From Pseudomonas sp. B21_DOA (GTDB taxonomy: Bacteria; Pseudomonadota; Gammaproteobacteria; Pseudomonadales; Pseudomonadaceae), in the NCBI GenBank assembly GCA_030544685.1, contig CP086683.1, forward strand, positions 5,642,001 to 5,706,000: a stretch of 64,000 bases of DNA. Reading direction: 5' to 3'. Of the stretch, positions 20,755 through 32,561 are shown one piece after another; the first letter of the stretch is position 1, and the number at the start of each line of letters is the position of its first letter. The notes below the pieces were generated by a model. That model was not told the origin of the DNA and did no database searches. It saw nothing but the letters and a program-made list of their open reading frames with translations. The position numbers and the translations under genes are program-made.

Positions 20755-20783
20755 TTGACAGCTTTGTTTCTTGTCTATATTTT
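20755..20783 (+). promoter_or_regulatory. Sigma70 promoter for glpFK
   Basis: TTGACA (20755-20760), a 17-base spacer and TATTTT (20778-20783) form a good promoter 140 bases before glpF. The flanking TTTTTCGAATC is a possible GlpR half-site, but the operator is not clear. Confidence 0.65.
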
Positions 20784-20925
20784 TTCGAATCTGAATAATG
20801 TAAGAATCATGCTCCGCGCAGTACCCAGCAGTAACCCGGGAACCGAATGGGGATTCCGACCCGGTGAAGATCGCGCCCTGCTCCGTTGGCAAGGCGCTAC
20901 ACAAGAAAAAGAACCGAGGTTTTCA

Positions 20926-23375
<2,450 letters not shown>

Positions 23376-23451
23376 TAGGTATCTAACTGGTCGGGAGCGG
23401 ATTCCTGCGGCATCATGGGCAAATTTTGCACGGCAGCCCAAAGGAAGCCCC

Positions 23452-24207
23452 ATGAATCTGCCTCCCCGTCAGCAGCAAATCCTCGAGCTGGTCCGCGAAC
23501 GCGGCTATGTGAGCATCGAGGAAATGGCCACGCTGTTCGTTGTCACCCCGCAAACCATCCGCCGTGACATCAACCAGCTCGCGGAAGCCAATCTGCTGCG
23601 TCGCTACCACGGCGGCGCCGCGTACGATTCCAGTGTCGAAAACACCGCGTATGCGATGCGCGCCGATCAGATGCGCGACGAAAAGCAACGCATCGGCGAA
23701 GCCATCGCCGCGCAGATCCCCGATCACGCCTCGCTGTTCATCAATATCGGTACCACCACCGAATCGATCGCTCGCGCCCTGCTCAATCACAGCCACTTGA
23801 AAATCATCACCAACAACCTGCACGTCGCCTCGATGCTCAGCGCCAAGGATGATTTCGATGTGCTGCTGACCGGCGGTAACGTGCGCCGTGACGGCGGTGT
23901 GGTGGGTCAGGCAAGTGTGGATTTCATCAATCAGTTCAAGGTCGATTTCGCCCTGGTCGGGATCAGCGGGATTGATGAGGACGGCAGCCTGCTCGACTTC
24001 GATTATCAGGAAGTTCGCGTTTCCCAAGCGATCATTGCCAACGCGCGGCAGGTGATTCTGGCGGCGGACTCAAGCAAGTTCGGGCGTAACGCGATGATTC
24101 GACTGGGGCCGATCAGCCTGATCGATTGCCTGGTCACCGATCAGCAGCCGGTACCGGCGCTGGCGCAGTTGCTGAGCCAGCACAAGATTCGTCTGGAAGT
24201 CGTCTGA
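23452..24207 (+). CDS. glpR: Glycerol-3-phosphate regulon repressor, DeoR family
   Basis: 251-residue repressor. N-terminal winged HTH (about 1-60) reads [20 protein letters not shown] and [12 protein letters not shown], followed by a sugar-phosphate-isomerase-like effector domain ([28 protein letters not shown]). It sits between glpK and glpD, the standard Pseudomonas order, and is expected to repress glpFK and glpD until glycerol-3-phosphate is present. Confidence 0.93.
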   Translation: MNLPPRQQQILELVRERGYVSIEEMATLFVVTPQTIRRDINQLAEANLLRRYHGGAAYDSSVENTAYAMRADQMRDEKQRIGEAIAAQIPDHASLFINIGTTTESIARALLNHSHLKIITNNLHVASMLSAKDDFDVLLTGGNVRRDGGVVGQASVDFINQFKVDFALVGISGIDEDGSLLDFDYQEVRVSQAIIANARQVILAADSSKFGRNAMIRLGPISLIDCLVTDQQPVPALAQLLSQHKIRLEVV

Positions 24208-24237
24208 TCCCTCTCCCTCACTGACCGAACCGACGCC

Positions 24238-24305
24238 TTCGCGAGCAGGCTCGCTCCCACACTTGGAATGCATTGCAAAATGTGGGAGCGAGCCTGCTCG
24301 CGAAA
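24238..24305. repeat. REPIN, inverse arrangement
   Basis: Left copy is the reverse REP (TTCGCGAGCAGGCTCGCTCC) and right copy the forward REP (GTGGGAGCGAGCCTGCTCGC). The two elements face the opposite way from the other REPINs in this family, separated by about 20 bases. Located after glpR. Confidence 0.88.
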
Positions 24306-24445
24306 ACAATCGATCAAGCAACACATCTTCTGCGTCCTTGCGCGCATTCATGTTCGAAAATTTTCTTTTAATCGCCCTTCGATGAGTTTTTTCAATCGAA
24401 CGCGACTGGCTGCGCGCGTGTTTATGGGCTACCATTTTCGCAAAT

Positions 24446-24459
24446 GAACATTAATGTTC
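24446..24459. promoter_or_regulatory. Candidate GlpR operator before glpD
   Basis: Perfect 14-base palindrome GAACATTAATGTTC, resembling GlpR half-sites of the ATGTTCG/CGAACAT type, 40 bases upstream of the glpD ATG. A further ATGTTCGA half-site lies near 24350. Confidence 0.55.
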
Positions 24460-24499
24460 GATTTCCAAGACATAAAACCAAAAGAACCGAGGCCAGCCG

Positions 24500-26034
24500 A
24501 TGTCCACCTCTACCTTGCGTACGCCCCTCTCTCCGAGATCTATGACGTTGCCGTGATTGGCGGCGGGATCAATGGCGTGGGGATCGCAGCGGATGCCGCC
24601 GGTCGCGGTCTTTCGGTGTTCCTTTGCGAAAAAGATGACCTGGCCAGCCACACCTCGTCGGCCAGCAGCAAGCTGATCCACGGTGGCCTGCGCTATCTGG
24701 AACATTACGAATTCCGTCTGGTGCGTGAAGCACTGGCCGAGCGCGAAGTGCTGCTGGCCAAGGCGCCGCACATCGTCAAGCCGATGCGTTTCGTGCTGCC
24801 GCACCGCCCGCACCTGCGTCCAGCGTGGATGATTCGTGCCGGCCTGTTCCTTTATGACAACCTCGGCAAGCGCGAAAAACTGCCGGGTTCGAAAAGCCTG
24901 AAGTTCGGCGCCGACAGCGCGCTGAAAAGCGAAATCAAGAAAGGCTTCGAATACTCCGACTGCTGGGTCGATGACGCCCGCCTTGTGGTGCTGAACGCCA
25001 TGGCTGCCCGCGAAAAAGGCGCGCATGTGCACACCCAGACCCGTTGCGTCAGCGCACGTCGCACCAAAGGCCTGTGGCATCTGCATCTGGAGCGTGCCGA
25101 CGGCAGCCTGTTTTCGATCACCGCCAAAGCACTGGTCAACGCCGCCGGCCCATGGGTGGCCAAGTTCATCCGTGACGACCTGAAGATGGAATCGCCGTAT
25201 GGCATTCGCCTGATTCAGGGCAGCCACATCATCGTGCCGAAACTGTACGAAGGCGAGCACGCGCACATTCTGCAAAACGAAGATCAGCGCATCGTTTTCA
25301 CTATTCCGTACCTGAACCACTTCACGCTGATCGGTACCACCGACCGTGAGTACACCGGCGACCCGGCGAAAGTGGCGATTACCGAAGGCGAAACCGATTA
25401 CCTGCTGAAAGTCGTCAACGCCCACTTCAAGAAGCAAGTCAGCCGCGAAGACATCCTGCACAGCTACTCGGGTGTTAGGCCGCTGTGCAACGACGAATCC
25501 GACAACCCGTCCGCCGTCACCCGCGATTACACCCTGGCGCTGTCGGGCAACGCTGAAGAAGCACCGCTGCTGTCGGTGTTCGGCGGCAAGCTGACTACCT
25601 ATCGCAAACTCGCCGAGTCGGCGATGGCGCAATTGATGCCGTTCTTCACCCAGATGCGCCCGAGCTGGACGGCCACTGCCACCCTGCCCGGCGGCGAAGA
25701 CATGACCACGCCCGAAGCCCTGAGCGCGCGGATCCGCGACAAGTTCGATTTTGTCCCGACGGAAATCGCCCGGCGCTGGGCCGTCACCTACGGCAGCCGC
25801 ACCTGGCGCATGCTCGAAGGCGTGGAATCCCTGGCCGACATGGGTGAGCACATCGGCGGCGGGCTCTACACCCGCGAAGTCGACTACCTGTGCAGCGAAG
25901 AGTGGGCGACCACGGCGCACGATATTCTGTGGCGTCGCACCAAGCTTGGCCTGTTCACCACGGCGGAGGAGCAGCAGAAGCTCGCGACGTACTTGGGCAA
26001 GGTTGAGCTGAATCGGAAGATCGAGGCGGCTTGA
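24500..26034 (+). CDS. glpD: Aerobic glycerol-3-phosphate dehydrogenase (N-terminal frameshift)
   Basis: Membrane-associated FAD enzyme oxidising glycerol-3-phosphate to dihydroxyacetone phosphate and feeding electrons to quinone. FAD site VAVIGGGINGVGIAADAAGR, plus SSKLIHGGLRYLEHYEF and FGGKLTTYRKLAE. The true start is probably ATG 24500 (MSTSTLRTP) after GAGG. One C is missing in the CCCC run at 24524-24527; repaired, the protein is 511 residues. Read as written, the open frame instead begins at an upstream ATG at 24454 inside the operator region. Confidence 0.94.
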
Positions 26035-26050
26035 TCTCAACGTTCAAATG

Positions 26051-26085
26051 AAAGCCCCTGAATCGAGAGATTCAGGGGCTTTTTG
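26051..26085 (+). terminator. Rho-independent terminator after glpD
   Basis: Long stem AGCCCCTGAATC pairs with GATTCAGGGGCT, followed by five T. Convergent with the LysR gene. Confidence 0.9.
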
Positions 26086-26111
26086 TTGCGTCCAGTGAGG
26101 GGCTTTTGATT

Positions 26112-27014
26112 TCAACGCCCCAAATGTGCAAGCAGGAAATCGATAAACACCCGGGATTTGTGCGGCAGGTGCGGCGTATCAGGAAATACCAGACTGATCG
26201 GCTGCAAGGGCAGCGAGTATCCAGGCAATACGCGGACTAGACGCCCACTGACAATATCGGCCTCTATCATCCACGCTGGCAGCACCGACACGCCCATCGA
26301 CGACAAGGTCATAGCACGAATCGCCGTCGAGGAGTTTGACTGGAAATGACCGGCGCCATTGATTTCGGCCGCCTCCCCCACACCATCGCGTAAAACCCAC
26401 TGCGTCGGCGTTAGCAAATTGCTGTTGGCGATCCACGGCGCAGCACTGAGATCCAGCGGTGTTTTTACCGGATAGCGGGCCAGAAATCCTTCAGTGGCCA
26501 CCAGTACGATTTCATAGTCCGCCAGCTTCCGGCTCTTGAAAGCCGAGTCCGCCAGGTTGCCCAGGCGAATCACCAGATCCAACCGTTCGGCGAGCAGATC
26601 ATTCAGCGAAGAGTTGAAGTCGTAGCACAGGCGGATGTCCGGATAGCGCTCGGCGAACAGCGGAATCAGCGGCAGGATGAATCGCTCGCCGTATTCACTG
26701 GTGGAACTGATCCGCAACGTTCCCGATACGCGGTTCGTGCCGTGCATAACCCGGTCAAAAGCTGTGTCGATATCGGCCACGATGGCTTTGAATTCGTTGT
26801 AAAAGCTTTGCCCGGCCTCGGTAAGAGCCACAGTACGACTGTTGCGCAACAACAGAGTCGTCGACAGCGCCGCTTCCAAGGCTTTGATGTGCAGACTGAC
26901 CATGGCCCGGCTGAGGTTCAGATGGTTCGCAGCCTTGGTGAATGAACCCAGTTCGACGATCGCCAGAAACGTCTGCACCCGATTCAAGTGAGTGTGCAGA
27001 GCGCCCTGAATCAC
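26112..27014 (-). CDS. LysR family transcriptional regulator
   Basis: 300 residues. N-terminal HTH (about 8-65: FLAIVELGSFTKAANHLNLS) and a C-terminal effector-binding domain ending LPHKSRVFIDFLLAHLGR, which matches the CrgA-like subgroup. GTG start at 27014. It is divergent from the MFS transporter gene at 27105 with only 90 bases between, so it probably controls that operon. Confidence 0.88.
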   Translation of the reverse strand: MIQGALHTHLNRVQTFLAIVELGSFTKAANHLNLSRAMVSLHIKALEAALSTTLLLRNSRTVALTEAGQSFYNEFKAIVADIDTAFDRVMHGTNRVSGTLRISSTSEYGERFILPLIPLFAERYPDIRLCYDFNSSLNDLLAERLDLVIRLGNLADSAFKSRKLADYEIVLVATEGFLARYPVKTPLDLSAAPWIANSNLLTPTQWVLRDGVGEAAEINGAGHFQSNSSTAIRAMTLSSMGVSVLPAWMIEADIVSGRLVRVLPGYSLPLQPISLVFPDTPHLPHKSRVFIDFLLAHLGR

Positions 27015-27104
27015 CGTTCAATCCCTTCAAACATTGTGTTCAGCCCCATTGCATCGACGCGCGGAGTCTATCGTCCCTATGCTCGACGACAAAGGGGAAA
27101 CAGC

Positions 27105-28457
27105 ATGAGTTACCGCTACAAAGTCGCGTCGGTGTTTCTGCTCGGCTTCTTCATCGACTGCATCAACATTTTCATGTCGGCCGTGGCTCTGCCCAGTCTG
27201 TCGGCAACCTTGCACGTCAGCAGCTCAGCGGTGGCGTGGGTCGGCAATGCTTACATTCTCGGTCTTACGCTGATCGTTCCTGTGAGCACCTGGCTGGCCG
27301 CACGCTTCGGCAGCCGGGAAATCCTTACGGCCTCGATGTTGCTGTTCGCAGCAGCGGTATGTCTGTGCGGCCAGGCCGACAGTTTCCATGAACTGGTGCT
27401 CTGGCGCTTCGTCCAGGGCATCGGTGGCGGCTTGTTGATCCCGGTCGGTCAGGCGCTGACGTTCAATCTTTTTCATGGCGAGCAACGGGCGAAAATATCC
27501 ACGCTGATAATGGCCGTCGCTCTGATCGCACCAGCGATCTCACCCACCGTCGGCGGGCTCATTGTCGACAGCAGTTCGTGGCGTTGGGTGTTTTACAGCA
27601 ACATCCCGTTTTCGCTGATCGCCGCCGGGCTGTCCTGGTTATGGATCAGGGAAAGCAAACCCGCCGAGCTTCAGCGTCCGGACATCAAAGGCCTGCTGCT
27701 AATCAGCGCAGCACTCGCGAGCCTGTTGATGGGCATGTCGCTGTACGGTGGCGATTATCCTCCGCTGGCAGCGCTGGGTTTTCCCATGGCCGGCCTGATA
27801 TTCGTCGCCTTTTATCTGCTGCACTACCGCCGTTGCACCAACGCAATCATCGAGTTGAGTTTGCTCAGAAGCAAAAGACTCAGCACCTCGATTTTCATTT
27901 ATTACGCGATTCCCGGTGTGTTCACCGGGGTCAATCTGATGAGCATTTTCTTTCTGCAGAACACGCTGCACTTCAGCGCCCGGCTGACCGGAATGTTCAT
28001 GATCCTCTACGCCACCGGGGCATTCATCGCGATGACTATTGGCGGCCGGGTCTACAACCGGGTCGGCGCCAAGCGCCTGTTTACCCTCGGCATGCTGTTG
28101 CACAGCGCCGGCATCGCCACGCTGGTGCTGGTCGATGTGCCAGGTGATCTGTGGCTCATCGTCAGCGCCTACAGCCTGATGGGCATCGGCGGCGGTATCG
28201 GGGCGAATACCGCGCAAACCACCTCACTGATGGACTTTGCTGGTGGCGATACACACAAGGCCAGTGTCATCTGGAACATCAATCGCCAAGTGTCCTTCAG
28301 CCTCGGCGCCGCACTGTTTCTGATGATTTTCAATGTACTGCTCGAGCCATTCGGCCCTCCGCATGCCTATCACGCAACTTTCGCTATTGCAGCGTTGGTC
28401 GGCCTGTTGCCGCTGTTGCTGATGAATCAACTGAACCCCGCAAAGGAATGTCCATGA
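27105..28457 (+). CDS. MFS transporter (drug/metabolite exporter-like)
   Basis: 450-residue polytopic membrane protein with at least twelve helices. The motif A-like stretch LAARFGSREILTASMLLF after the second helix and motif C-like region ALIAPAISPTVGGLIVD are those of drug/H+ antiporters of the DHA2 type. ATG 27105 with AAAGGGGA upstream. Its stop overlaps the next gene by four bases. Substrate unknown. Confidence 0.85.
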   Translation: MSYRYKVASVFLLGFFIDCINIFMSAVALPSLSATLHVSSSAVAWVGNAYILGLTLIVPVSTWLAARFGSREILTASMLLFAAAVCLCGQADSFHELVLWRFVQGIGGGLLIPVGQALTFNLFHGEQRAKISTLIMAVALIAPAISPTVGGLIVDSSSWRWVFYSNIPFSLIAAGLSWLWIRESKPAELQRPDIKGLLLISAALASLLMGMSLYGGDYPPLAALGFPMAGLIFVAFYLLHYRRCTNAIIELSLLRSKRLSTSIFIYYAIPGVFTGVNLMSIFFLQNTLHFSARLTGMFMILYATGAFIAMTIGGRVYNRVGAKRLFTLGMLLHSAGIATLVLVDVPGDLWLIVSAYSLMGIGGGIGANTAQTTSLMDFAGGDTHKASVIWNINRQVSFSLGAALFLMIFNVLLEPFGPPHAYHATFAIAALVGLLPLLLMNQLNPAKECP

Positions 28458-28864
28458 CGTACGACCCGATCGACCAAGCCGAACACAGCGTTCACCACGT
28501 CCACGAGCTGATCCTTCAGGTATTCAACAATGCCGACGGCAACGGTGCCGCGAGCATCGAGCCGTTAATGCAGGCATTCGCCGACAACTTCAGCATGATC
28601 GGCATTTCGGCGATTCCTTTGAATCGCTCCGAGGTCGAGCAACTGTTCAGGGAGGCGGTCGGCGCCAGGGCCGGACTGGAGATTGAAATCAGCGATCTGC
28701 ATACGGTCTGGCAGCAGAACGAGACACTTGCCTTGAGCTACGTCGAAACCCATCGGTTGAACGGCACGGAACATCAACGCGTGTCGGTGGCGATCCTGCG
28801 CACACAGACAGATGGGGTGAAGTGGCTGTATTTGCACGAAACGCCCTTGAGTCGCGAAACCTGA
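28454..28864 (+). CDS. NTF2/SnoaL-like small protein
   Basis: 136 residues with the size and alternating pattern of the NTF2-like/SnoaL-like cone fold (PLMQAFADNFSMIGI, FREAVGARAGLEIEI, ILRTQTDGVKWLYLHETPL). Translationally coupled to the MFS gene, so part of the same LysR-linked unit. A catalytic or ligand-binding role is possible; none can be assigned. Confidence 0.65.
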   Translation: MTYDPIDQAEHSVHHVHELILQVFNNADGNGAASIEPLMQAFADNFSMIGISAIPLNRSEVEQLFREAVGARAGLEIEISDLHTVWQQNETLALSYVETHRLNGTEHQRVSVAILRTQTDGVKWLYLHETPLSRET

Positions 28865-28882
28865 AATAGCCCTCACAACGCG

Positions 28883-28927
28883 TTCGGTTTTCCGAACGAG
28901 ACTCTATGGTCGATTCGGTAAACCGGA
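28883..28927 (+). promoter_or_regulatory. Two AauR-type operator sites upstream of aatJ
   Basis: Site 1 TTCGGTTTTCCGAA (28883-28896) fits the TTCGG-N4-CCGAA motif reported for AauR in P. putida. Site 2 TTCGGTAAACCGGA (28914-28927) differs by one base. Their centres are 31 bases apart, about three helical turns, and they lie 80-120 bases before the sigma54 promoter, a normal enhancer distance. Confidence 0.8.
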
Positions 28928-29003
28928 TCAGCCGTCCACAAAAATACCATCACAAAAGTTTAATAACGTTATAAATCAATTAGTTAACCATCGCCGCCTG
29001 CTC

Positions 29004-29019
29004 TGGCACGACTCATGCT
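29004..29019 (+). promoter_or_regulatory. Sigma54 (-24/-12) promoter of aatJQMP
   Basis: TGGCACGACTCATGCT has the GG and GC doublets separated by ten bases, as required for RpoN promoters (TGGCAC-N5-TTGC type). It lies about 118 bases before the aatJ ATG and agrees with the NtrC-type activator AauR encoded downstream. Confidence 0.75.
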
Positions 29020-29136
29020 CTACACTCTCTCGACGAATGCCTGCTGTGCCAACACTTCAGGAGCCGTCAGGCATTCGAAGCACAAAAAGGGCCGACAAAC
29101 TGGCTCCATAAAAAAAACAATGTCGAGGAAAATTTG

Positions 29137-30063
29137 ATGCGCATCGTTCCCCATATCCTGGGCGCAGCCATTGCTGCCGCTCTGATCAGCACGCCAGTTT
29201 TCGCCGCCGAACTCACCGGCACCCTGAAGAAAATCAACGATTCGGGCACCATCACGCTCGCTCACCGCGACAGCTCAATTCCGTTTTCCTACATTGCAGA
29301 TGCTTCTGGCAAACCAGTGGGCTATTCCCACGACATTCAGGTGGCGATCGTTGAAGCCCTGAAAAAAGACCTGAACAAGCCAGACCTGCAGGTCAAGTAC
29401 AACCTGGTGACCTCGCAAACCCGTATTCCGCTGATCCAGAACGGCACCGCGGATATCGAGTGTGGTTCGACCACCAACAACACCGAACGCGCCCAGCAGG
29501 TCGACTTCACCGTCAACATCTTCGAAATCGGCACCCGTCTGCTGGTCAAGAAAGACAAGGAAGGCAAGCCGTCCTATAACGACTTCGCCGACCTCAAAGG
29601 CAAGAACGTCGTGACCACCGCCGGCACCACGTCCGAGCGCATCATCAAAGCGATGAACGCCGACAAGCAGATGGGCATGAACATCATCTCCGCCAAAGAC
29701 CACGGCGAATCCTTCAACATGCTCGAAAGCGGCCGCGCCGTGGCCTTCATGATGGACGACGCCCTGCTGGCCGGTGAAGAAGCCAAGGCCAAGAAGCCGA
29801 CTGACTGGGTCATCACCGGCACGCCGCAGTCCTTCGAAGCCTATGCCTGCATGGTTCGCAAAGGCGACGCGCCGTTCAAGAAGGCGGTCGATGACGCCAT
29901 TGTCGGCCTGTACAAGTCGGGCGAGATCAACAAGATCTACGCCAAGTGGTTCGAAAGCCCGATCCCGCCAAAAGGCCTGAACCTGAACTTCCCGATGAGC
30001 GACAAGGTGAAGGAGCTGATCGCCAATCCAAGCGACAAGCCGGCGCCTGACGTAAAAATCTGA
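29137..30063 (+). CDS. aatJ: Glutamate/aspartate ABC transporter, periplasmic binding protein
   Basis: 308 residues from ATG 29137 with GAGGAAAA upstream. Signal peptide about 1-23 ending PVFAAEL. A type II solute-binding fold with the glutamate/aspartate signature (RDSSIPFSYIADASGKPVGY, GTADIECGSTTNNTERA, TTAGTTSERI). First gene of the aatJQMP importer; the permeases and ATPase follow. Known homologues take up acidic amino acids and their amides (GltI/AatJ). Confidence 0.94.
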   Translation: MRIVPHILGAAIAAALISTPVFAAELTGTLKKINDSGTITLAHRDSSIPFSYIADASGKPVGYSHDIQVAIVEALKKDLNKPDLQVKYNLVTSQTRIPLIQNGTADIECGSTTNNTERAQQVDFTVNIFEIGTRLLVKKDKEGKPSYNDFADLKGKNVVTTAGTTSERIIKAMNADKQMGMNIISAKDHGESFNMLESGRAVAFMMDDALLAGEEAKAKKPTDWVITGTPQSFEAYACMVRKGDAPFKKAVDDAIVGLYKSGEINKIYAKWFESPIPPKGLNLNFPMSDKVKELIANPSDKPAPDVKI

Positions 30064-30255
30064 TTCCTGACTAACCTTATCGTCTGAGGGAGCGACCTCC
30101 CTCAGACGTCTGTTACTGCCTGCTGGCTTTGCTGTGGAACACTCGACCTGGCGGTTTTCGAGCCGATCGCGTGTGTCCGGCGTTCCGCGTCGGACGGGAA
30201 AGGAACTTCCCCAAGCGGGTGCTTGTACATCGATCGATTTCGAGGGGAGACCCTA

Positions 30256-31001
30256 ATGAATTACAACTGGGACTGGGGCGTGTTCTTCAAGTCCACTGGC
30301 GTTGGCAGCGAGACTTATCTCGACTGGTACATCGCCGGCCTGGGCTGGACCATCGGCATCGCTGTCGTGGCGTGGATCATCGCTTTGCTGCTGGGCTCCA
30401 TTCTGGGGGTCATGCGCACTGTGCCAAACCGCATCGTAGCCGGCATCGCCACCTGCTACGTGGAACTGTTTCGCAACGTGCCGCTGCTGGTTCAGCTGTT
30501 CATCTGGTACTTCCTGGTACCCGACCTGCTGCCGCAGAACCTGCAGGACTGGTACAAGCAAGACCTCAACCCGACCACCTCGGCATACCTGAGCGTCGTC
30601 GTGTGCCTGGGTCTGTTCACCGCTGCCCGTGTTTGCGAACAGGTGCGCACCGGTATCCAGGCGCTGCCACGCGGCCAGGAATCCGCTGCCCGCGCGATGG
30701 GTTTCAAGCTGCCGCAGATCTACTGGAACGTGCTGCTGCCGCAGGCGTGCCGGATCATCATTCCGCCGCTCACCTCGGAATTCCTCAACGTCTTCAAGAA
30801 CTCCTCCGTGGCGTCCCTGATCGGCTTGATGGAACTGCTGGCACAAACCAAACAGACCGCCGAGTTCTCGGCCAACCTGTTTGAAGCCTTCACCTTGGCC
30901 ACGCTGATCTACTTCACCCTGAACATGAGCCTGATGTTGCTGATGCGCATGGTCGAGAAGAAAGTCGCGGTGCCCGGCCTGATCTCCGTGGGGGTAAATA
31001 A
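30256..31001 (+). CDS. aatQ: Glutamate/aspartate ABC permease AatQ/GltJ (frameshift at the stop)
   Basis: Inner-membrane permease, 248 residues after correction. EAA-type loop ALPRGQESAARAMGF and four to five helices of the HisMQ family. SD GAGGGGA before ATG 30256. As written, the frame runs on into the next gene to 31335; one more G in the GGGGG run 30990-30994 gives the expected end VGGK and stop at 30999-31001, overlapping the aatM ATG by one base. Confidence 0.93.
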
Positions 31002-31671
31002 TGGACTTCGATTTCAGCGGCATCATCCCCGCGATCCCGGGCCTGTGGAACGGCATGGTCATGACCTTGCAGTTGATGGTCATGGGCGTGATCGGCGGCA
31101 TCGTGCTCGGCACGATCCTGGCGCTGATGCGCCTGTCGTCAAGCAAACTGCTGTCGAACATTGCCGGCGCGTACGTCAACTATTTCCGTTCGATCCCGCT
31201 GCTGCTGGTGATCACCTGGTTCTACCTCGCGGTGCCGTTCGTGTTGCGCTGGATCACCGGCGAAGACACGCCGATCGGTGCATTCACCTCGTGCGTCGTG
31301 GCTTTCATGATGTTCGAAGCGGCGTATTTCTGTGAAATCGTCCGGGCCGGCGTGCAGTCGATTCCCAAAGGCCAGATGGCCGCCGCGCAAGCGATGGGCA
31401 TGACCTACGGCCAGACCATGCGTCTGATCATCCTGCCCCAGGCGTTCCGCAAGATGACGCCGTTGCTGCTGCAACAGAGCATCATCCTGTTCCAGGACAC
31501 TTCGCTGGTCTACACCGTGGGCCTGGTCGACTTCCTCAACTCCGCGCGCTCGAACGGCGACATTATCGGCCGTTCCAACGAGTTCCTGATCTTCGCCGGT
31601 GTCGTCTACTTCATCATCAGCTTTTCCGCCTCGCTGCTGGTCAAGCGTCTGCAAAAAGGTTCGCCGTATGA
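31001..31671 (+). CDS. aatM: Glutamate/aspartate ABC permease AatM/GltK (frameshift near the stop)
   Basis: Second HisMQ permease subunit, 223 residues after correction. EAA loop [15 protein letters not shown]. One A missing in the AAAAA run 31653-31657 makes the frame continue past its normal end; repaired it ends KRLQKRFAV with the stop overlapping the aatP ATG by ATGA. Confidence 0.93.
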
Positions 31672-32402
31672 TCTCTATCAAGAACATCAACAAGTGGTAT
31701 GGGGACTTCCAGGTGCTGACTGATTGCAGCACCGAGGTCAAGAAAGGCGAAGTGATCGTGGTCTGCGGCCCGTCGGGCTCGGGCAAGTCGACGCTGATCA
31801 AGTGCGTCAACGCGCTGGAGCCGTTCCAGAAAGGCGACATCGTCGTCGACGGCACCTCGATTGCCGACCCGAAGACCAACCTGCCGAAACTGCGCTCGCG
31901 CGTCGGCATGGTGTTCCAGCACTTCGAACTGTTCCCGCACCTGACCATCACCGAAAACCTGACCATCGCGCAGATCAAGGTGTTGGGCCGCAGCAAGGAA
32001 GAGGCGACCAAAAAAGGTCTGCAACTGCTGGAGCGCGTCGGCCTCTCGGCACACGCTCACAAGCATCCGGGGCAATTGTCCGGCGGTCAGCAACAGCGTG
32101 TGGCGATTGCCCGTGCGCTGGCGATGGACCCGATCGTCATGCTGTTCGACGAACCGACCTCGGCGCTCGACCCGGAAATGGTCAACGAAGTGCTCGACGT
32201 GATGGTGCAACTGGCCCACGAAGGCATGACCATGATGTGCGTGACCCACGAAATGGGCTTCGCCCGCAAAGTGGCAGACCGGGTGATCTTCATGGACGCG
32301 GGCAAGATCATCGAAGACTGCCCGAAAGAGGAATTCTTCGGCGACATCAGCGCCCGCTCCGAACGCGCGCAGCACTTCCTTGAGAAAATCCTGCAGCACT
32401 AA
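31668..32402 (+). CDS. aatP: Glutamate/aspartate ABC transporter ATPase
   Basis: 244 residues. Walker [10 protein letters not shown], signature LSGGQQQRV, Walker [15 protein letters not shown] and the switch His in CVTHEMGFA, typical of polar-amino-acid ATPases (GltL/GlnQ). Start ATG at 31668 coupled to aatM. A REPIN follows and may mark the end of the transporter operon. Confidence 0.95.
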   Translation: MISIKNINKWYGDFQVLTDCSTEVKKGEVIVVCGPSGSGKSTLIKCVNALEPFQKGDIVVDGTSIADPKTNLPKLRSRVGMVFQHFELFPHLTITENLTIAQIKVLGRSKEEATKKGLQLLERVGLSAHAHKHPGQLSGGQQQRVAIARALAMDPIVMLFDEPTSALDPEMVNEVLDVMVQLAHEGMTMMCVTHEMGFARKVADRVIFMDAGKIIEDCPKEEFFGDISARSERAQHFLEKILQH

Positions 32403-32418
32403 AAAACCGCTCCCCAAC

Positions 32419-32507
32419 TGTGGGAGCGGGCTTGCTCGCGAAGAGGCCGGCACTTCAACCTCATCATCGACTGATGCACCGCTTTCGCGAGCAAGCCCGC
32501 TCCCACA
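32419..32507. repeat. REPIN between aatP and aauS
   Basis: TGTGGGAGCGGGCTTGCTCG at the left and its inverted partner CGAGCAAGCCCGCTCCCACA at the right. It separates the transporter operon from the two-component genes and may work as an attenuator. Confidence 0.9.
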
Positions 32508-32561
32508 CTGGATCAATGCTGATCCTGAGATTTGTGTTGTGGTTGACCCAAGGCATCTGTG

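Noticed and set aside
30999..31335. C-terminal extension of AatQ into aatM
   Set aside because: Created by one missing G at 30990-30994; the repaired frame ends at 31001 as in homologues.
31672..31723. C-terminal extension of AatM into aatP
   Set aside because: Created by a missing A at 31653-31657; the expected end is KRFAV with stop at 31671.
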